DNA from: Poa pratensis
Lineage: Eukaryota > Streptophyta > Magnoliopsida > Poales > Poaceae
Reading direction: 5' to 3'
Assembly (NCBI GenBank): GCA_947311845.1
Contig: CAMZMU010000063.1
Location: 53,542,064-53,606,063, forward strand
DNA length: 64,000 bases
The notes under the pieces were generated by a model. The model did not search any database. It was not told where the DNA came from and was given only the letters and a program-made list of their open reading frames with translations. Shown one piece after another: positions 23,212 through 34,119 of this stretch (its first letter is position 1; the number at the start of each line of letters is the position of its first letter). Both the position numbers and the translations under genes were made by a program.

Positions 23212-24661
23212 TGATGTCTACGCACGCTTCTATTCTTGTAGACAGTGTTGGGCCTCCAAGTGCAGAGGTTTGTAGAACAGCAGCAAGTTTCCCTTAAGTG
23301 AATCACCCAAGGTTTATCGAACTCAGGGAGGTAGAGGTCAAAGATATCCCTCTCAAGCAACCCTGCAATTAAGATACAAGAAGTCTCTTGTGTCCCCAAC
23401 ACACCCAATACACTTGTCAGGTGTATAGGTGCACTAGTTCGGCGAAGAGATATTAAAATACAAGTAATATGGATGATTATAAGTGGTAATTGCAATCTGA
23501 AATAAAAATGGCAGCAAGCAAACATGTAGCAGAACTGGTTGTAAACGGTGTTTCAATGCTTAGAAACAAGGCCTAGGGATCATACTTTCACTAGTGGACA
23601 CTCTCAACAATAATAATATAATTGAATACATAGATATTTCCTCTTCACTATGCTACTCTGAGTTATTCTCTCGTTGGATAACGAACACCAATCCACTGCG
23701 TAGGGCTATAAAAGCACACCTTAAAGTCGCATTCCACATCTAGGGAACCCCACACTGTCAACTTGAGCGCCCTAAATAGTACTAGACAAACACCGCAATT
23801 TCATAGAGACATCCAACGCAAATAATAACTCATGATAAGTATTCCTGTTATCTTTAGCCTAAGAGCCACACACGGGGCGCACACTGTCAACTTCGCACCG
23901 TGGGACAAAGGTGACTCCGGAGATTACATTAATAAAACCACTTGAGTAGCATATAAGATAATGAAGAGTAACATCTATGGATTCAACTAGATTACAAAGC
24001 TCATGATCACATAAAGATCACACCATGGGAGAGAGAGATAAACCACATAGCTACCGGTAGAGCCCTCAGCCCCGATGAGAACTACTCCCTCCTCATCATG
24101 GGAGGCAGCAACGGCGATGAAGATGGCGGTGGCGTCGATGGAGATGGCTCCGGGGGCAATTCCCCGTCCCGGCAAGGTGCCGAAACAGAGACTTCTGTCC
24201 CCCGAATTAGGGTTTTTGGTGGCGGCGGAGCTACGGAACTCTTCTGGAGAAATCGTCGATTCTTTTGTGAGTTTTAGGCCAGGGGCAATATATAGTCCAA
24301 AGGGCGTCGCGAGGCGGTGCACGAGGAGGCGACACCACCCCTGGGCGCCGGTGGGCCCTTGGCCGCGCCGAGCCCACGTGTGGGCCCTCGTGGCTCCACT
24401 TCGTCTCTCCTTCGGACTCCAGGTGTCTTCTGATAAAATAGGGGCCTCCGTAAATTTTCGTCCAATTCCGAGAATATTTCCAGACTAGCTTTTCTGGAAT
24501 ACAAAAACAGCAGAAAACAGGAACTGGCACTGTGGCATCTTGTTAATAGGTTAGTCCCAGAAAATGTATAAAAATGATATAAAGTGTATATAAAACATGT
24601 AACAATTGGTATAATATCAGCATGGAACATCAAAAATTATAGATACGTTTGAGACGTATCA
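23212..24661 (-). repeat. 5' LTR of the LARD-like element
   Basis: 1,450 bp; pairs with 18065-19503 and is followed (minus strand) by the primer binding site at 23185-23201. Confidence 0.9.
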
Positions 24662-25018
24662 GGATCCACGGCCGCATACGGCGACTTGGACGCGTCTCCA
24701 CCAGGTGCCGCCGCACCTCCACCAGGCGCCGCCGATCCTCCCGCGGAGGAGGAGGACGACGACTTCGACTGGAGTGACGACGGGGAAGAGGGTTGTGGGT
24801 TGCAGATACAGGAGGCCATGGAAGCCTCCTTCCAGTCTGTCTGCGACTACCCTGTCCAGCGAGCCAAGACTGCCTACCAGCTCAAGGCGAAGGAGGCTTC
24901 CGAGCTGGATTGGCCGCTGAAAGACTCATCCTCCATGGATCTTTCCCTCCGCCGCAAACATGCGCACGAGAACCGGGCGGCCGCGAACGGGCCTGGCTCC
25001 TCCCGCTGTTCCCCCTAA
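24662..25018 (+). pseudogene. Gene X, 3' part
   Basis: The frame continues in the same phase as the 5' part: GSTAAYGDLDASPPGAAAPP, then an acidic run (EEEDDDFDWSDDGEE), a helical segment (QEAMEASFQSVCDYPVQRAK) and a stop at 25018. Joined to the 5' part the protein would be about 183 residues. No known domain is evident. The following bases (25053-25122) repeat the transposase 3' sequence found at 16951-17007, which suggests the gene came in as filler within that region. Confidence 0.6.
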
Positions 25019-25122
25019 TCCTACGGCCTCCGACCCAACAAGTCCGTTTTTGTAGTAATGTAACTGTGTTATGAAAACTGTTCGTGATGTGTAATAATGT
25101 ATTAAACTTTTTATGTAACTGT

Positions 25123-25577
25123 ATGAGATGTTGTTAAGGATGTTTTTAAGATAAAGAGATGATTATTACAAATTTTTAGACAATTAAATCCATAGATATA
25201 AAACAAATCATAAAAAGATATGATTTTCATAAATATTGAAACAATTAAACTAAGTATAAAAGAAAAATAAACTAGAGCAGAAAAAATTCATATTAAAAGC
25301 ATTTTTAGAAATTCAAATTATATCAAAAAAAATCAAACATGCATTTTGTTTTAATTTTTTGATGATATGGATTTAAATCTATGTCAAATTTACTCAAATC
25401 ATCCATTTGAAATTTGAATACATTCAACATAGTCAAATTTGATAATAACCAGTAGCAAAAGATTCTACATGTCCAGGGCTTAAGTTTGATATAAAGTTTG
25501 CCAAATTTGGACAATTAAATCAATAGAATAAAGAAATCAGAAAAATGAAAAAAGAAAAAAGAAATTCCAAAAAAAGA
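25123..25577. other. A/T-rich spacer in outer CACTA
   Basis: More than 75 percent A/T by eye, no gene seen. Repeated aaatttgg and gacaattaaat words suggest old local duplications. Confidence 0.4.
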
Positions 25578-25740
25578 CCTTTTGTACCGGTTGCAGCCAC
25601 CAACCGGTACTAAAGGTTGGCTTCGCGCGCGCGAATTTAAAGCGGCCGAAAAAGACCTTTTGTACCGGTTGGTGGCTGCAACCGGTACTAAAGGGGGTCT
25701 TTTGTACCGGTTGCAGCCACCAACCGGTAAAAAAGGCCTT
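25578..25740. repeat. Internal copy of the subterminal repeats, outer CACTA
   Basis: Three palindromes of the form ttttgtaccggttgcagccaccaaccggtactaaagg lie immediately upstream of the second gene. The arms match the element's terminal arrays. Confidence 0.9.
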
Positions 25741-25743
25741 TTG

Positions 25744-25751
25744 TATATATA
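25744..25751 (+). promoter_or_regulatory. Putative TATA box, outer CACTA second gene
   Basis: tatatata begins only a few bases after the last internal palindrome and about 100 bp before the end of a GC-rich leader exon (ccacggccag/gtgagc at 25851). Confidence 0.5.
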
Positions 25752-27922
25752 CGACGGTTCCTTCTTCCCCACTTCAGATAACCCCAGAGATCGAAGGATC
25801 GACGCCGCCAGGCTGTCGCCGCCTTGACCTCGACCTCCTCTCCACGGCCAGGTGAGCCCGCGCCCCTCCCTCCCTTTCCCTAGCTCGCCCGCGCCATGGT
25901 CGCCTGCGCCACCCGCGCCATGGTTGCCGGCCGCGCCACGCGGTCGCCCGCCCCATTGTCGCCCGCGCCCCTCCCTCCCTTTCCCTAGCTCGCCCGCGCC
26001 ACGGTTCCGCCGAGTCGTGCGCCATGGCGGCAACGACGGCGAAGGACGCGCGTGTGTACGGTTGCGCCATGGCGCGCGCGCGGTTCGTGCGAGGTTGAAG
26101 ACAACCTTGTCTATTTTCAGAAAACCCCCTAGTGCTTTAGACAATTGTGAGATGTTCTACAAAACAGGCCCCTGGTTCCTGTTAGGAAATGTAAAAATTA
26201 GGAAATGTAAAAATTAGGAAATGTTAGGAAATTTTTAGTACATGTAAAAATTTAGTACATTGTAGTTTTGTAATTTTATTACTTTGTAGTTTTGCAATAT
26301 TTTTGTGTAGTTGCAAAGATCATTTAGATCATTTTGTTTGAAGTTTGAAGTTATTATTTTTGGATAGAAAAATTTAGGTCATTTATATAGCAACATTTAG
26401 ATCATTTAGATAGCACAATTTAGGTAGTGTTTATTGTTAGTAGAAAAAATTGTTATTAGAAAAAATTGTTAATAGTTAGTGATAGAATTCATAGTAGAAA
26501 AAATTTGGGCATTGAAAATTTGTTAAAACTTTGCACTTTAGAAAATGCACTTAAGCAACAATAAAACTAAATTTGGGCAATGCAAATTTGTTAAAACTTT
26601 GCACTTTTGTATCAATTGTTGTTACTAAATTTGCTAAGTACATCATAAATTGCAGTGACATTGAGCTATGGATGCCCCCTTCATCAGAGACGAGGAGAAT
26701 GAAGAGCGAATGGCAGAAATTATATTTGAGAAGACCCTTGGAGTAAATTCGGATGGAGAAGATTCCGGTGGAGAAGACGATGATTTCAGCGAAAAATGTT
26801 TGAACGACACCGGTGAGGGACTTGAGATAGAAGAAATAAGAGACGACGACGAAGTTCCCTTAGCAAACTCCGGCGAAGTATGTACATATATATATATATT
26901 AAGTCTCTGTTGATCACTAGATGCATTAATTGATTTATATTGCACTTATTAACGAATCATTTTTCTTTTAGCCCTCCGGATCTAAGCCTCGAACTCCGCC
27001 AAAGACGAAACGAGGCCCGAACCAAAGGATAAAGCTGCCAGATGGTGCAAAGTTGTCGATTGACGTAGTTGCTGATGATGGCAAACCGCTGAAACCCGAT
27101 GACAACTGTCGTAAATATGTAGGTCAATGCGGAGTTCTTGTTAGGGACACGATCCCGATCACCATTGCAGAATGGAATAAGCCGAAGAAAGCCAACGTTG
27201 GAGCAAGTTATGTCAAGAGAGGTCCCCTGTCAAGAAACGTGCAAACATACCCAAGAAAGTCAAGACTCCTGAGAAGTTACCTTGCGAGATGAGTAAGGAG
27301 GAATTAGACGAGAGGACGCGTGCCGAGGTGACAGCCTTTTTTGCACGGAAAAAACAGGAAAGACAGGACCCCGTAAAGGAAATTCTGAAGAATATACCAA
27401 GGGAGACACTTGATCGCACCGTTGACAACTTATATATCCCTCCAGTGAGGCCCCTTTTAGACTATGAGCGCTGTATTGAGAAGACACATAGCTCACAGAT
27501 GGAGGAAAAGAAATGCGGGAAAAAAGTTCCCCAGCTCGGAGAACAAGAAGTACAATCGATCGTCCCACTCATTGTGCCTTCTGATAAGGCGCCTCTCTAC
27601 AACGACAATATTGTTGCTCAGCAAATCTATGGCGATACAGGTTACGCCATTGCTGAGGTGGCATATAAATATGTTTTTGGGGAGCCTCTGGTCAAAGATC
27701 CGAATGCTCTAACAACACAGTTATGGAAATTGCATAACTGGTACATGACCGCCGCAAAAGAAGGGAGATTCTATTTCATGGCGGGAGTTAAGGAACAACA
27801 CTACTTCCGAGAATATGTTGTGCAGGTTGAGTTCTCCGAACTTTTTCAGATGTACAATCAACGTGCCCTCGACAAATCTATCATCAGCTGCTATTGTCTG
27901 TAGGTGATTTATTTGTGTAATT

Positions 27923-30149
27923 TAATTCTTTAGTTAAGCTCGTTCATTGCCTGTAATTATCCTCACGACATTCTTTTGTACGCTATTATGCAGAATGAAG
28001 ATTCGTGAATGCAGACTGGGAGGAATCTGGTACATTGGGTTCATTGACCCGGATAAAGTTCATGAAGTCACCGTAGAACAGTATGTCCAGGACACAGAGG
28101 ACGTTTTGCTAACGTTTTTAAAGCGAAAAAGTACCAAAAAGAAATACTTTTTCCTTACAACTTCAAATGAGTGTTACTGTCTTGTACACATTCTATTCTG
28201 CTGTCCCGATATTAAGTGTAATTGATTAGTTCTGAATAACTGCGTATATAAACGTGTACAAGTTCCACTTCATTATGCTAATCATTAGAATCGATCTTGG
28301 AGAAGTTGAAGTCTGGGACTTGATGGCCCTTCACGTAGTTACCCCACAACGGCGCCAAAAAACACTTTGCTGAGCGCTTCGCGTAGTTACCTGCGTGAAA
28401 AGTAAATGGGTTAGGTTGAGACTCCAAGTGCAGAGTGTGTAGTAAGTGGAAGACGTGTTTTCCCCACGAGGGTGACTCGAGGGTTTAATATTGAACTCTC
28501 GGGGAATCAGTAGTGAAGATTTATCTTTCCTATCCTTCTTTTGGTTACCTACAAAACAAAGTAAATGTTTTGATCCTCAACCTCACCTAGTGGTTGTCAA
28601 GCACAAGGTGTTAGAATGATAACAAGATAATATGCAATGCAAACAAGAAATAAATATGCAATGGTGGTAAATAAATATGCAAGGATGGTGGTAGTAATGA
28701 TAAATGATATTTTTGGGTTTTATATGATGAATGCAAGATGTAAAAATGTTTTTGTATTTTCGGATTTTTAAATGGCAGAAATTGGAAAAGTGGTAAAAGT
28801 GGTTGGAAAGGTGTTTCTTATGATTAAAAATGGACCGGGGTTCATGATTTCACAAATGCACTCTCTCTTTAATAACGTGGTAGACAATGGAACACTAGAG
28901 TTGACATATGAGATTGCAACACAACAGTTTAATGACAAGTTATAATTATATGGGCATCACGTCCTAACATAGAGACCTTTTGGTTATTAGTCTCTCTTAT
29001 ACTCCACCAAGATGCGAACTAAATCATAACACCTCAGTAATTAAGATAACTCAGAGTATAGCAATAAGTATCATGACATGAAGTTAAAATAAGAACATAC
29101 TAGATCTAGTCATGGAGGAAGTGGCAATGGTCACACCCACATCTCCGGTAGCATGGTATTTCTTTTTATCCTAGTGAGGCAACAAAGTAAGGTAAAACAC
29201 CCAAGTGGATCGTTGAACTTTCTCTCACGTTCACTGCACTAGCCACCCCCCGTTACTCCAACTAATGCACACGTTCCCCCCTCACACGCTCTCATAAACA
29301 TGCTTGATCATAACAAGTAAATAAGAACGGGGTACATAATATGCATCTACTTTCATAACTGAAACAAAACCATTGCAATCTCAAACATATATTAACTCAT
29401 AAAAAGATCCACCACAAAGGTATTACATAGATGACCGTAATCATGTTCGGCAGCTCATACGGTACTAATTAGTGAAGCTCGAGAGAGAGAGATACATAAG
29501 TTACTTCCACAAACCCATAGTCCAGAGGTGGACTACTACCTCTTCATCATGGAGACGGTGGAGAAGTCGTTGGAGAAGATGGAGACCACACCGGCAGCGC
29601 CCCGCCGGAGTTTTCCCCTCCAATCTGCAGCTCCAGTTCTCTGTTTCGGTGTTTCTGTGTTTCTGCGGCGCTCCTTCCAGAAAACGTCGGGGGATAATTT
29701 TTATAGGCGTTTTTATGTCAAAACGGAGTCGGTGGAGAAAAGATCGACGGTAGCGGAGCTCCGAGGCCGCGTGGGCCCACCCCTTTTGGCCCTCGTTGCT
29801 CCGTTTGTTCGCTTCCTTCGCCCACAAGTCTTTTTCCTTCCAAATATTGACGCTCGTAAATTTGCAGGTGATTTGGACGTCGTTTGGGTCCCTGAAACAT
29901 TAAAGGAAAGAAATAGGGTTTTCTGCCTGCGCAGGGTTAATTCCATAAAAATAGGAAACATGTCAAATATTCCTAAAATCATTATAAAACAGTGATATAA
30001 CCCTTATATGATGCAAATATGACTGGAATATAAGTAAAAATAATGCAAAGTTCATGTATGCATTTTACATGCATCAGGACTCAATAAGGAGAGATCAAGA
30101 TGAATACAAAAGCGTGCGTATATTGCTCAAGAGTTAATTTCAATCGCAC
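27923..30149. repeat. Tandem duplication, unit 1 (2.2 kb)
   Basis: Begins taattctttagttaagc and ends caatcgcac. It contains part of the Ulp1-like gene and one solo LTR. The second unit is 30150-32380. By eye about five differences separate the units, including a 5-A versus 6-A run (28137 versus 30365). Confidence 0.92.
28321..30076. mobile_element. Solo LTR (copy A), 1.76 kb
   Basis: Starts TGATGGCCCTTC, ends ATGCATCA, flanked by GGACT at 28316-28320 and 30077-30081. No internal retrotransposon domain exists, so this is a solo LTR. A sequence like a primer binding site complement (acaacggcgcca) lies 27 bp inside the left end. Orientation is probably minus by analogy with related elements. 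Confidence 0.88.
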
Positions 30150-32380
30150 ATAATTCTTTAGTTAAGCTCGTTCATTGCCTGTAATTATCCTCACGACATT
30201 CTTTTGTACGCTATTATGCAGAATGAAGATTCGTGAATGCAGACTGGGAGGAATCTGGTACATTGGGTTCATTGACCCGGATAAAGTTCATGAAGTCACC
30301 GTAGAACAGTATGTCCAGGACACAGAGGACGTTTTGCTAACGTTTTTAAAGCGAAAAAGTACCAAAAAAGAAATACTTTTTCCTTACAACTTCAAATGAG
30401 TGTTACTGTCTTGTACACATTCTATTCTGCTGTCCCGATATTAAGTGTAATTGATTAGTTCTGAATAACTGCGTATATAAACGTGTACAAGTTCCACTTC
30501 ATTATGCTAATCATTAGAATCGATCTTGGAGAAGTTGAAGTCTGGGACTTGATGGCCCTTCACGTAGTTACCCCACAACGGCGCCAAAAAACACTTTGCT
30601 GAGCGCTTCGCGTAGTTACCTGCGTGAAAAGTAAATGGGTTAGGTTGAGACTCCAAGTGCAGAGTGTGTAGTAAGTGGAAGACGTGTTTTCCCCACGAGG
30701 GTGACTCGAGGGTTTAATATTGAACTCTCGGGGAATCAGTAGTGAAGATTTATCTTTCCTATCCTTCTTTTGGTTACCTACAAAACAAAGTAAATGTTTT
30801 GATCCTCAACCTCACCTAGTGGTTGTCAAGCACAAGGTGTTAGAATGATAACAAGATAATATGCAATGCAAACAAGAAATAAATATGCAATGGTGGTAAA
30901 TAAATATGCAAGGATGGTGGTAGTAATGATAAATGATATTTTTGGGTTTTATATGATGAATGCAAGATGTAAAAATGTTTTTGTATTTTCGGATTTTTAA
31001 ATGGCAGAAATTGGAAAAGTGGTAAAAGTGGTTGGAAAGGTGTTTCTTATGATTAAAAATGGACCGGGGTTCATGATTTCACAAATGCACTCTCTCTTTA
31101 ATAACGTGGTAGACAATGGAACACTAGAGTTGACATATGAGATTGCAACACAACAGTTTAATGACAAGTTATAATTATATGGGCATCACGTCCTAACATA
31201 GAGACCTTTTGGTTATTAGTCTCTCTTATACTCCACCAAGATGCGAACTAAATCATAACACCTCAGTAATTAAGATAACTCAGAGTATAGCAATAAGTAT
31301 CATGACATGAAGTTAAAATAAGAACATGCTAGATCTAGTCATGGAGGAAGTGGCAATGGTCACACCCACATCTCCGGTAGCATGGTATTTCTTTTTATCC
31401 CTAGTGAGGCAACAAAGTAAGGTAAAACACCCAAGTGGATCGTTGAACTTTCTCTCACGTTCACTGCACTAGCCACCCCCCGTTACTCCAACTAATGCAC
31501 ACGTTCCCCCCTCACACGCTCTCATAAACATGCTTGATCATAACAAGTAAATAAGAACGGGGTACATAATATGCATCTACTTTCATAACTGAAACAAAAC
31601 CATTGCAATCTCAAACATATATTAACTCATAAAAAGATCCACCACAAAGGTATTACATAGATGACCGTAATCATGTTCGGCAGCTCATACGGTACTAATT
31701 AGTGAAGCTCGAGAGAGAGAGATACATAAGTTACTTCCACAAACCCATAGTCCAGAGGTGGACTACTACCTCTTCATCATGGAGACGGTGGAGAAGTCGT
31801 TGGAGAAGATGGAGACCACACCGGCAGCGCCCCGCCGGAGTTTTCCCCCTCCAATCTGCAGCTCCAGTTCTCTGTTTCGGTGTTTCTGTGTTTCTGCGGC
31901 GCTCCTTCCAGAAAACGTCGGGGGATAATTTTTATAGGCGTTTTTATGTCAAAACGGAGTCGGTGGAGAAAAGATCGACGGTAGCGGAGCTCCGAGGCCG
32001 CGTGGGCCCACCCCTTTTGGCCCTCGTTGCTCCGTTTGTTCGCTTCCTTCGCCCACAAGTTTTTTTCCTTCCAAATATTGACGCTCGTAAATTTGCAGGT
32101 GATTTGGACGTCGTTTGGGTCCCTGAAACATTAAAGGAAAGAAATAGGGTTTTCTGCCTGCGCAGGGTTAATTCCATAAAAATAGGAAACATGTCAAATA
32201 TTCCTAAAATCATTATAAAACAGTGATATAACCCTTATATGATGCAAATATGACTGGAATATAAGTAAAAATAATGCAAAGTTCATGTATGCATTTTACA
32301 TGCATCAGGACTCAATAAGGAGAGATCAAGATGAATACAAAAGCGTGCGTATATTGCTCAAGAGTTAATTTCAATCGCAC
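30150..32380. repeat. Tandem duplication, unit 2 (2.2 kb)
   Basis: Near-identical to 27923-30149. In this unit the exon keeps the six-A run, so the frame reads KKEILFPYNFK as expected for the family, while unit 1 has lost one A. Confidence 0.92.
30550..32307. mobile_element. Solo LTR (copy B)
   Basis: Copy of 28321-30076 created by the tandem duplication rather than by a second insertion: flanked by the same GGACT (30545-30549 and 32308-32312) in the same exon context. Confidence 0.88.
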
Positions 32381-33177
32381 TATATCGGACTCTTTCGTTC
32401 ATTTCCTGATATCAAAGTAAGTAATAACTTCTCAATTCATTTTCTTTGCTGGGCAGGGTTTGGAAAAAGTTCATCGCGGAAGAACGCGGTGAATGGAAAG
32501 ATAAGCTGGAGTTTAAGGCTAACAACGTAAGTAGTACTACGTACCTAGGTCCGCGTATCTCTCTAATTCTAGTTTCAATACCATTATCATTCTCTTGATT
32601 ATTATTTGATTGAATTCTATTCTCGTATAGTGGTGCCTGCGACAACCACAGGGGACGGATTTATGTGGATACTACGTTTGCGAGTACATTTACATGAAGG
32701 TCAATGAGACAGTCAATAGTCAAAGAAATCAAGAGGTACGTAAACATCATTCACAAATTTATTTTGCTACCATCAATTGTATTTAGTTTCCTTCATTATT
32801 GATTTGATCTTCTTCTTTTAAAGATGGCAAGGAAGCGGAACCAGCTCCTACCAGAAAACTGCGTAAAATCAATTGCGGAGGAATTGGCGGGATTTTTCCT
32901 TACGCAGGTCATATCTGAATCCGGAGAATCCAACTATATCAAAAATAGACTCCCTCCATGTACTAGCAGTGATCTCCATGTAATGAGTACTTTATATGTA
33001 TACATATATATACCAAGTTGTATGTGTGTTATGTGATCTTCACGTGTGCAAAAACTTTTTTTTTGTGCATCGACGTGATCTCCTCCGAAACCCTAAACCA
33101 TGAAAAATAAGCGAAATGAAAAAAAGCAGAAACCCTAAACCCTAAAAAATAAGCAAAAAGAAAAAAAAACAGAAACC

Positions 33178-33362
33178 TTTAGTCCCGGTTGGTGTTACCA
33201 ACCGGGACCAAAGGTGCTGCGCCCGCGCGCGCAGCTCCGCCCACGTGGAGGCCTTTAACACCGGTTCGTGGACTACCGGGACTAAAGGGGGGGGGGGGGT
33301 TTAGTCCCGATTTAATTGTCCCGGTTGCACAACCGGTATTAAAGGCCCTCTGGAACCGGTAT
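33178..33362. repeat. 3' subterminal repeat array, outer CACTA
   Basis: Palindromes tagtcccggttggtgttaccaaccgggacca, aacaccggttcg...ccgggactaaagg and gtcccggttgcacaaccggtattaaagg, separated by a run of ten G. Confidence 0.85.
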
Positions 33363-33385
33363 AGAAGCCTTTTTTTCTACTAGTG

Positions 33386-33645
33386 AATGTATCCTTATGT
33401 TAAATACAAGAACTAACTAACGTGCTCCTATTGCCTTCTGAAACGTATACTCCAACTGCTAACGTGCTCCTATTGTATACTCCAACTGAAACGTATACTC
33501 CAACTGCAATGTATACTCCTTATGTTAAATATACAAGAACTAACTAACTAACTGTAGAAGCAATGTATCCTTATGTTAAATACAAGAACTAACTAACGTG
33601 CTCCTATTGCCTTCTGAAACGTATACTCCAACTGCTGTCATAAAT
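33386..33645. repeat. Local tandem duplications at the outer CACTA target
   Basis: The text aatgtatccttatgttaaatac...ccttctgaaacgtatactccaactgct occurs directly after the CACTA end and again from about 33562, preceded there by aactgtagaag, the sequence that flanks the CACTA on the left (602-616). Shorter repeats (gtatactccaactg) fill the space between. Confidence 0.85.
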
Positions 33646-34119
33646 TTAGTGAATCTAATGATCGATTGGAATATTTAAAATCGCAGCTGCATTCCGGTTC
33701 GCGCATCACGCCTTAATGTCGCTACCTGAACAAATCATGAAAAAGAAAGGCTGTCCACGATTTTATCTTGTATTCTGCCGGTAGGTTGCAGGTCCTTTTC
33801 CAAGTATGTCAACTGGAACTTGGAAACATCGATCCCTGGTCCACGTACAGTGTGCATCGAATTAACATACCATGCGGAACCCTTCTTTTTCATCCAGTGC
33901 ATGTAATTTTGGAAAACCGAATTGTGTACAAGGCTGAGATGGGGCCAAACCCGAGATTAAACACAACGCACATAACAACTAGGTCCCACGGGGAGCAGGC
34001 TCACATGTCCGTTTGCACACGCCATGAGCATAACCAGCGACGGCCTGCCTTTTGGAGCGGATTTGGAGACAGTACGAATAGGTTATAGCCACTAGCTAGC
34101 TAGTTTACACACTGGCGTC
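33646..34119. other. Unassigned spacer
   Basis: No convincing gene. Short frames lack family features. Confidence 0.3.

Larger units (their letters stand above)
18065..24661 (-). mobile_element. Non-autonomous LTR retrotransposon (LARD-like), 6.6 kb
   Basis: Two LTRs of about 1.44 kb (18065-19503 and 23212-24661) share ends TGATGTCTACGC and GAGACGTATCA and differ by few changes. The primer binding site (tRNA-Asp type, complement at 23185-23201) lies inside the right LTR and a polypurine tract (complement gcatccccaagctta, 19504-19518) inside the left one, so the element reads on the minus strand. The 3.7-kb interior is A/T-rich and has no gag, protease, reverse transcriptase or integrase. No matching 5-bp duplication is visible at 18015-18019 (ccgac) versus 24662-24666 (ggatc), probably because of the abnormal left edge. 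It splits gene X. Confidence 0.9.
26668..33036 (+). pseudogene. Second CACTA gene, outer element, with Ulp1-like protease domain
   Basis: Exons that can be followed: 26668-26877 (acidic, MDAPFIRDEENEER), 26972 to about 27903 (with a frame change near 27220), from 27994 (MKIRECRLGGIWYIGFIDP), about 28255-28320 continuing at 30077-30133, 32457-32526, 32631-32735, and from 32824. The late exons form a C48/Ulp1-like cysteine protease domain: FHFIMLIIRIDLGEVEVWDS supplies the His and Asp, and QPQGTDLCGYYVCEY supplies the Gln and the catalytic Cys. Ulp1/SENP enzymes cut SUMO from proteins; for CACTA-borne versions the substrate is not known to me. A solo LTR sits between Trp and Asp of the VWDS motif and the block is then duplicated. 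A TAG at 27901, a weak donor after 28170 and a lost donor after 30133 also break the gene. Confidence 0.75.
617..33385 (+). mobile_element. Outer CACTA (En/Spm) DNA transposon, 32.8 kb
   Basis: The left end reads CACTAGTAGAAAAAG at 617 and the right end is its inverted form TTTTTCTACTAGTG, ending at 33385. The 3-bp target duplication AAT lies at 614-616 and 33386-33388. Both ends carry palindromic subterminal repeats built on accggtactaaag and ccgggactaaag. Inside, in order, are a small coiled-coil gene, a TNP2-type transposase, an accessory gene (X) and a gene with a Ulp1-like protease domain, all on the plus strand. A downstream repeat near 33550-33640 holds the uninterrupted target sequence, which supports the boundaries. 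The element is a host for at least three later insertions and one tandem duplication, so it is unlikely to be autonomous now. Its size without the nested elements would be roughly 11 kb. Confidence 0.95.

Noticed and set aside
28321..32307. A complete LTR retrotransposon with two 1.76-kb LTRs
   Set aside because: The 473 bp between the two LTRs is CACTA exon sequence, each LTR has its own GGACT flanks, and the whole 2.2-kb block is repeated. It is a tandem duplication of a solo LTR.
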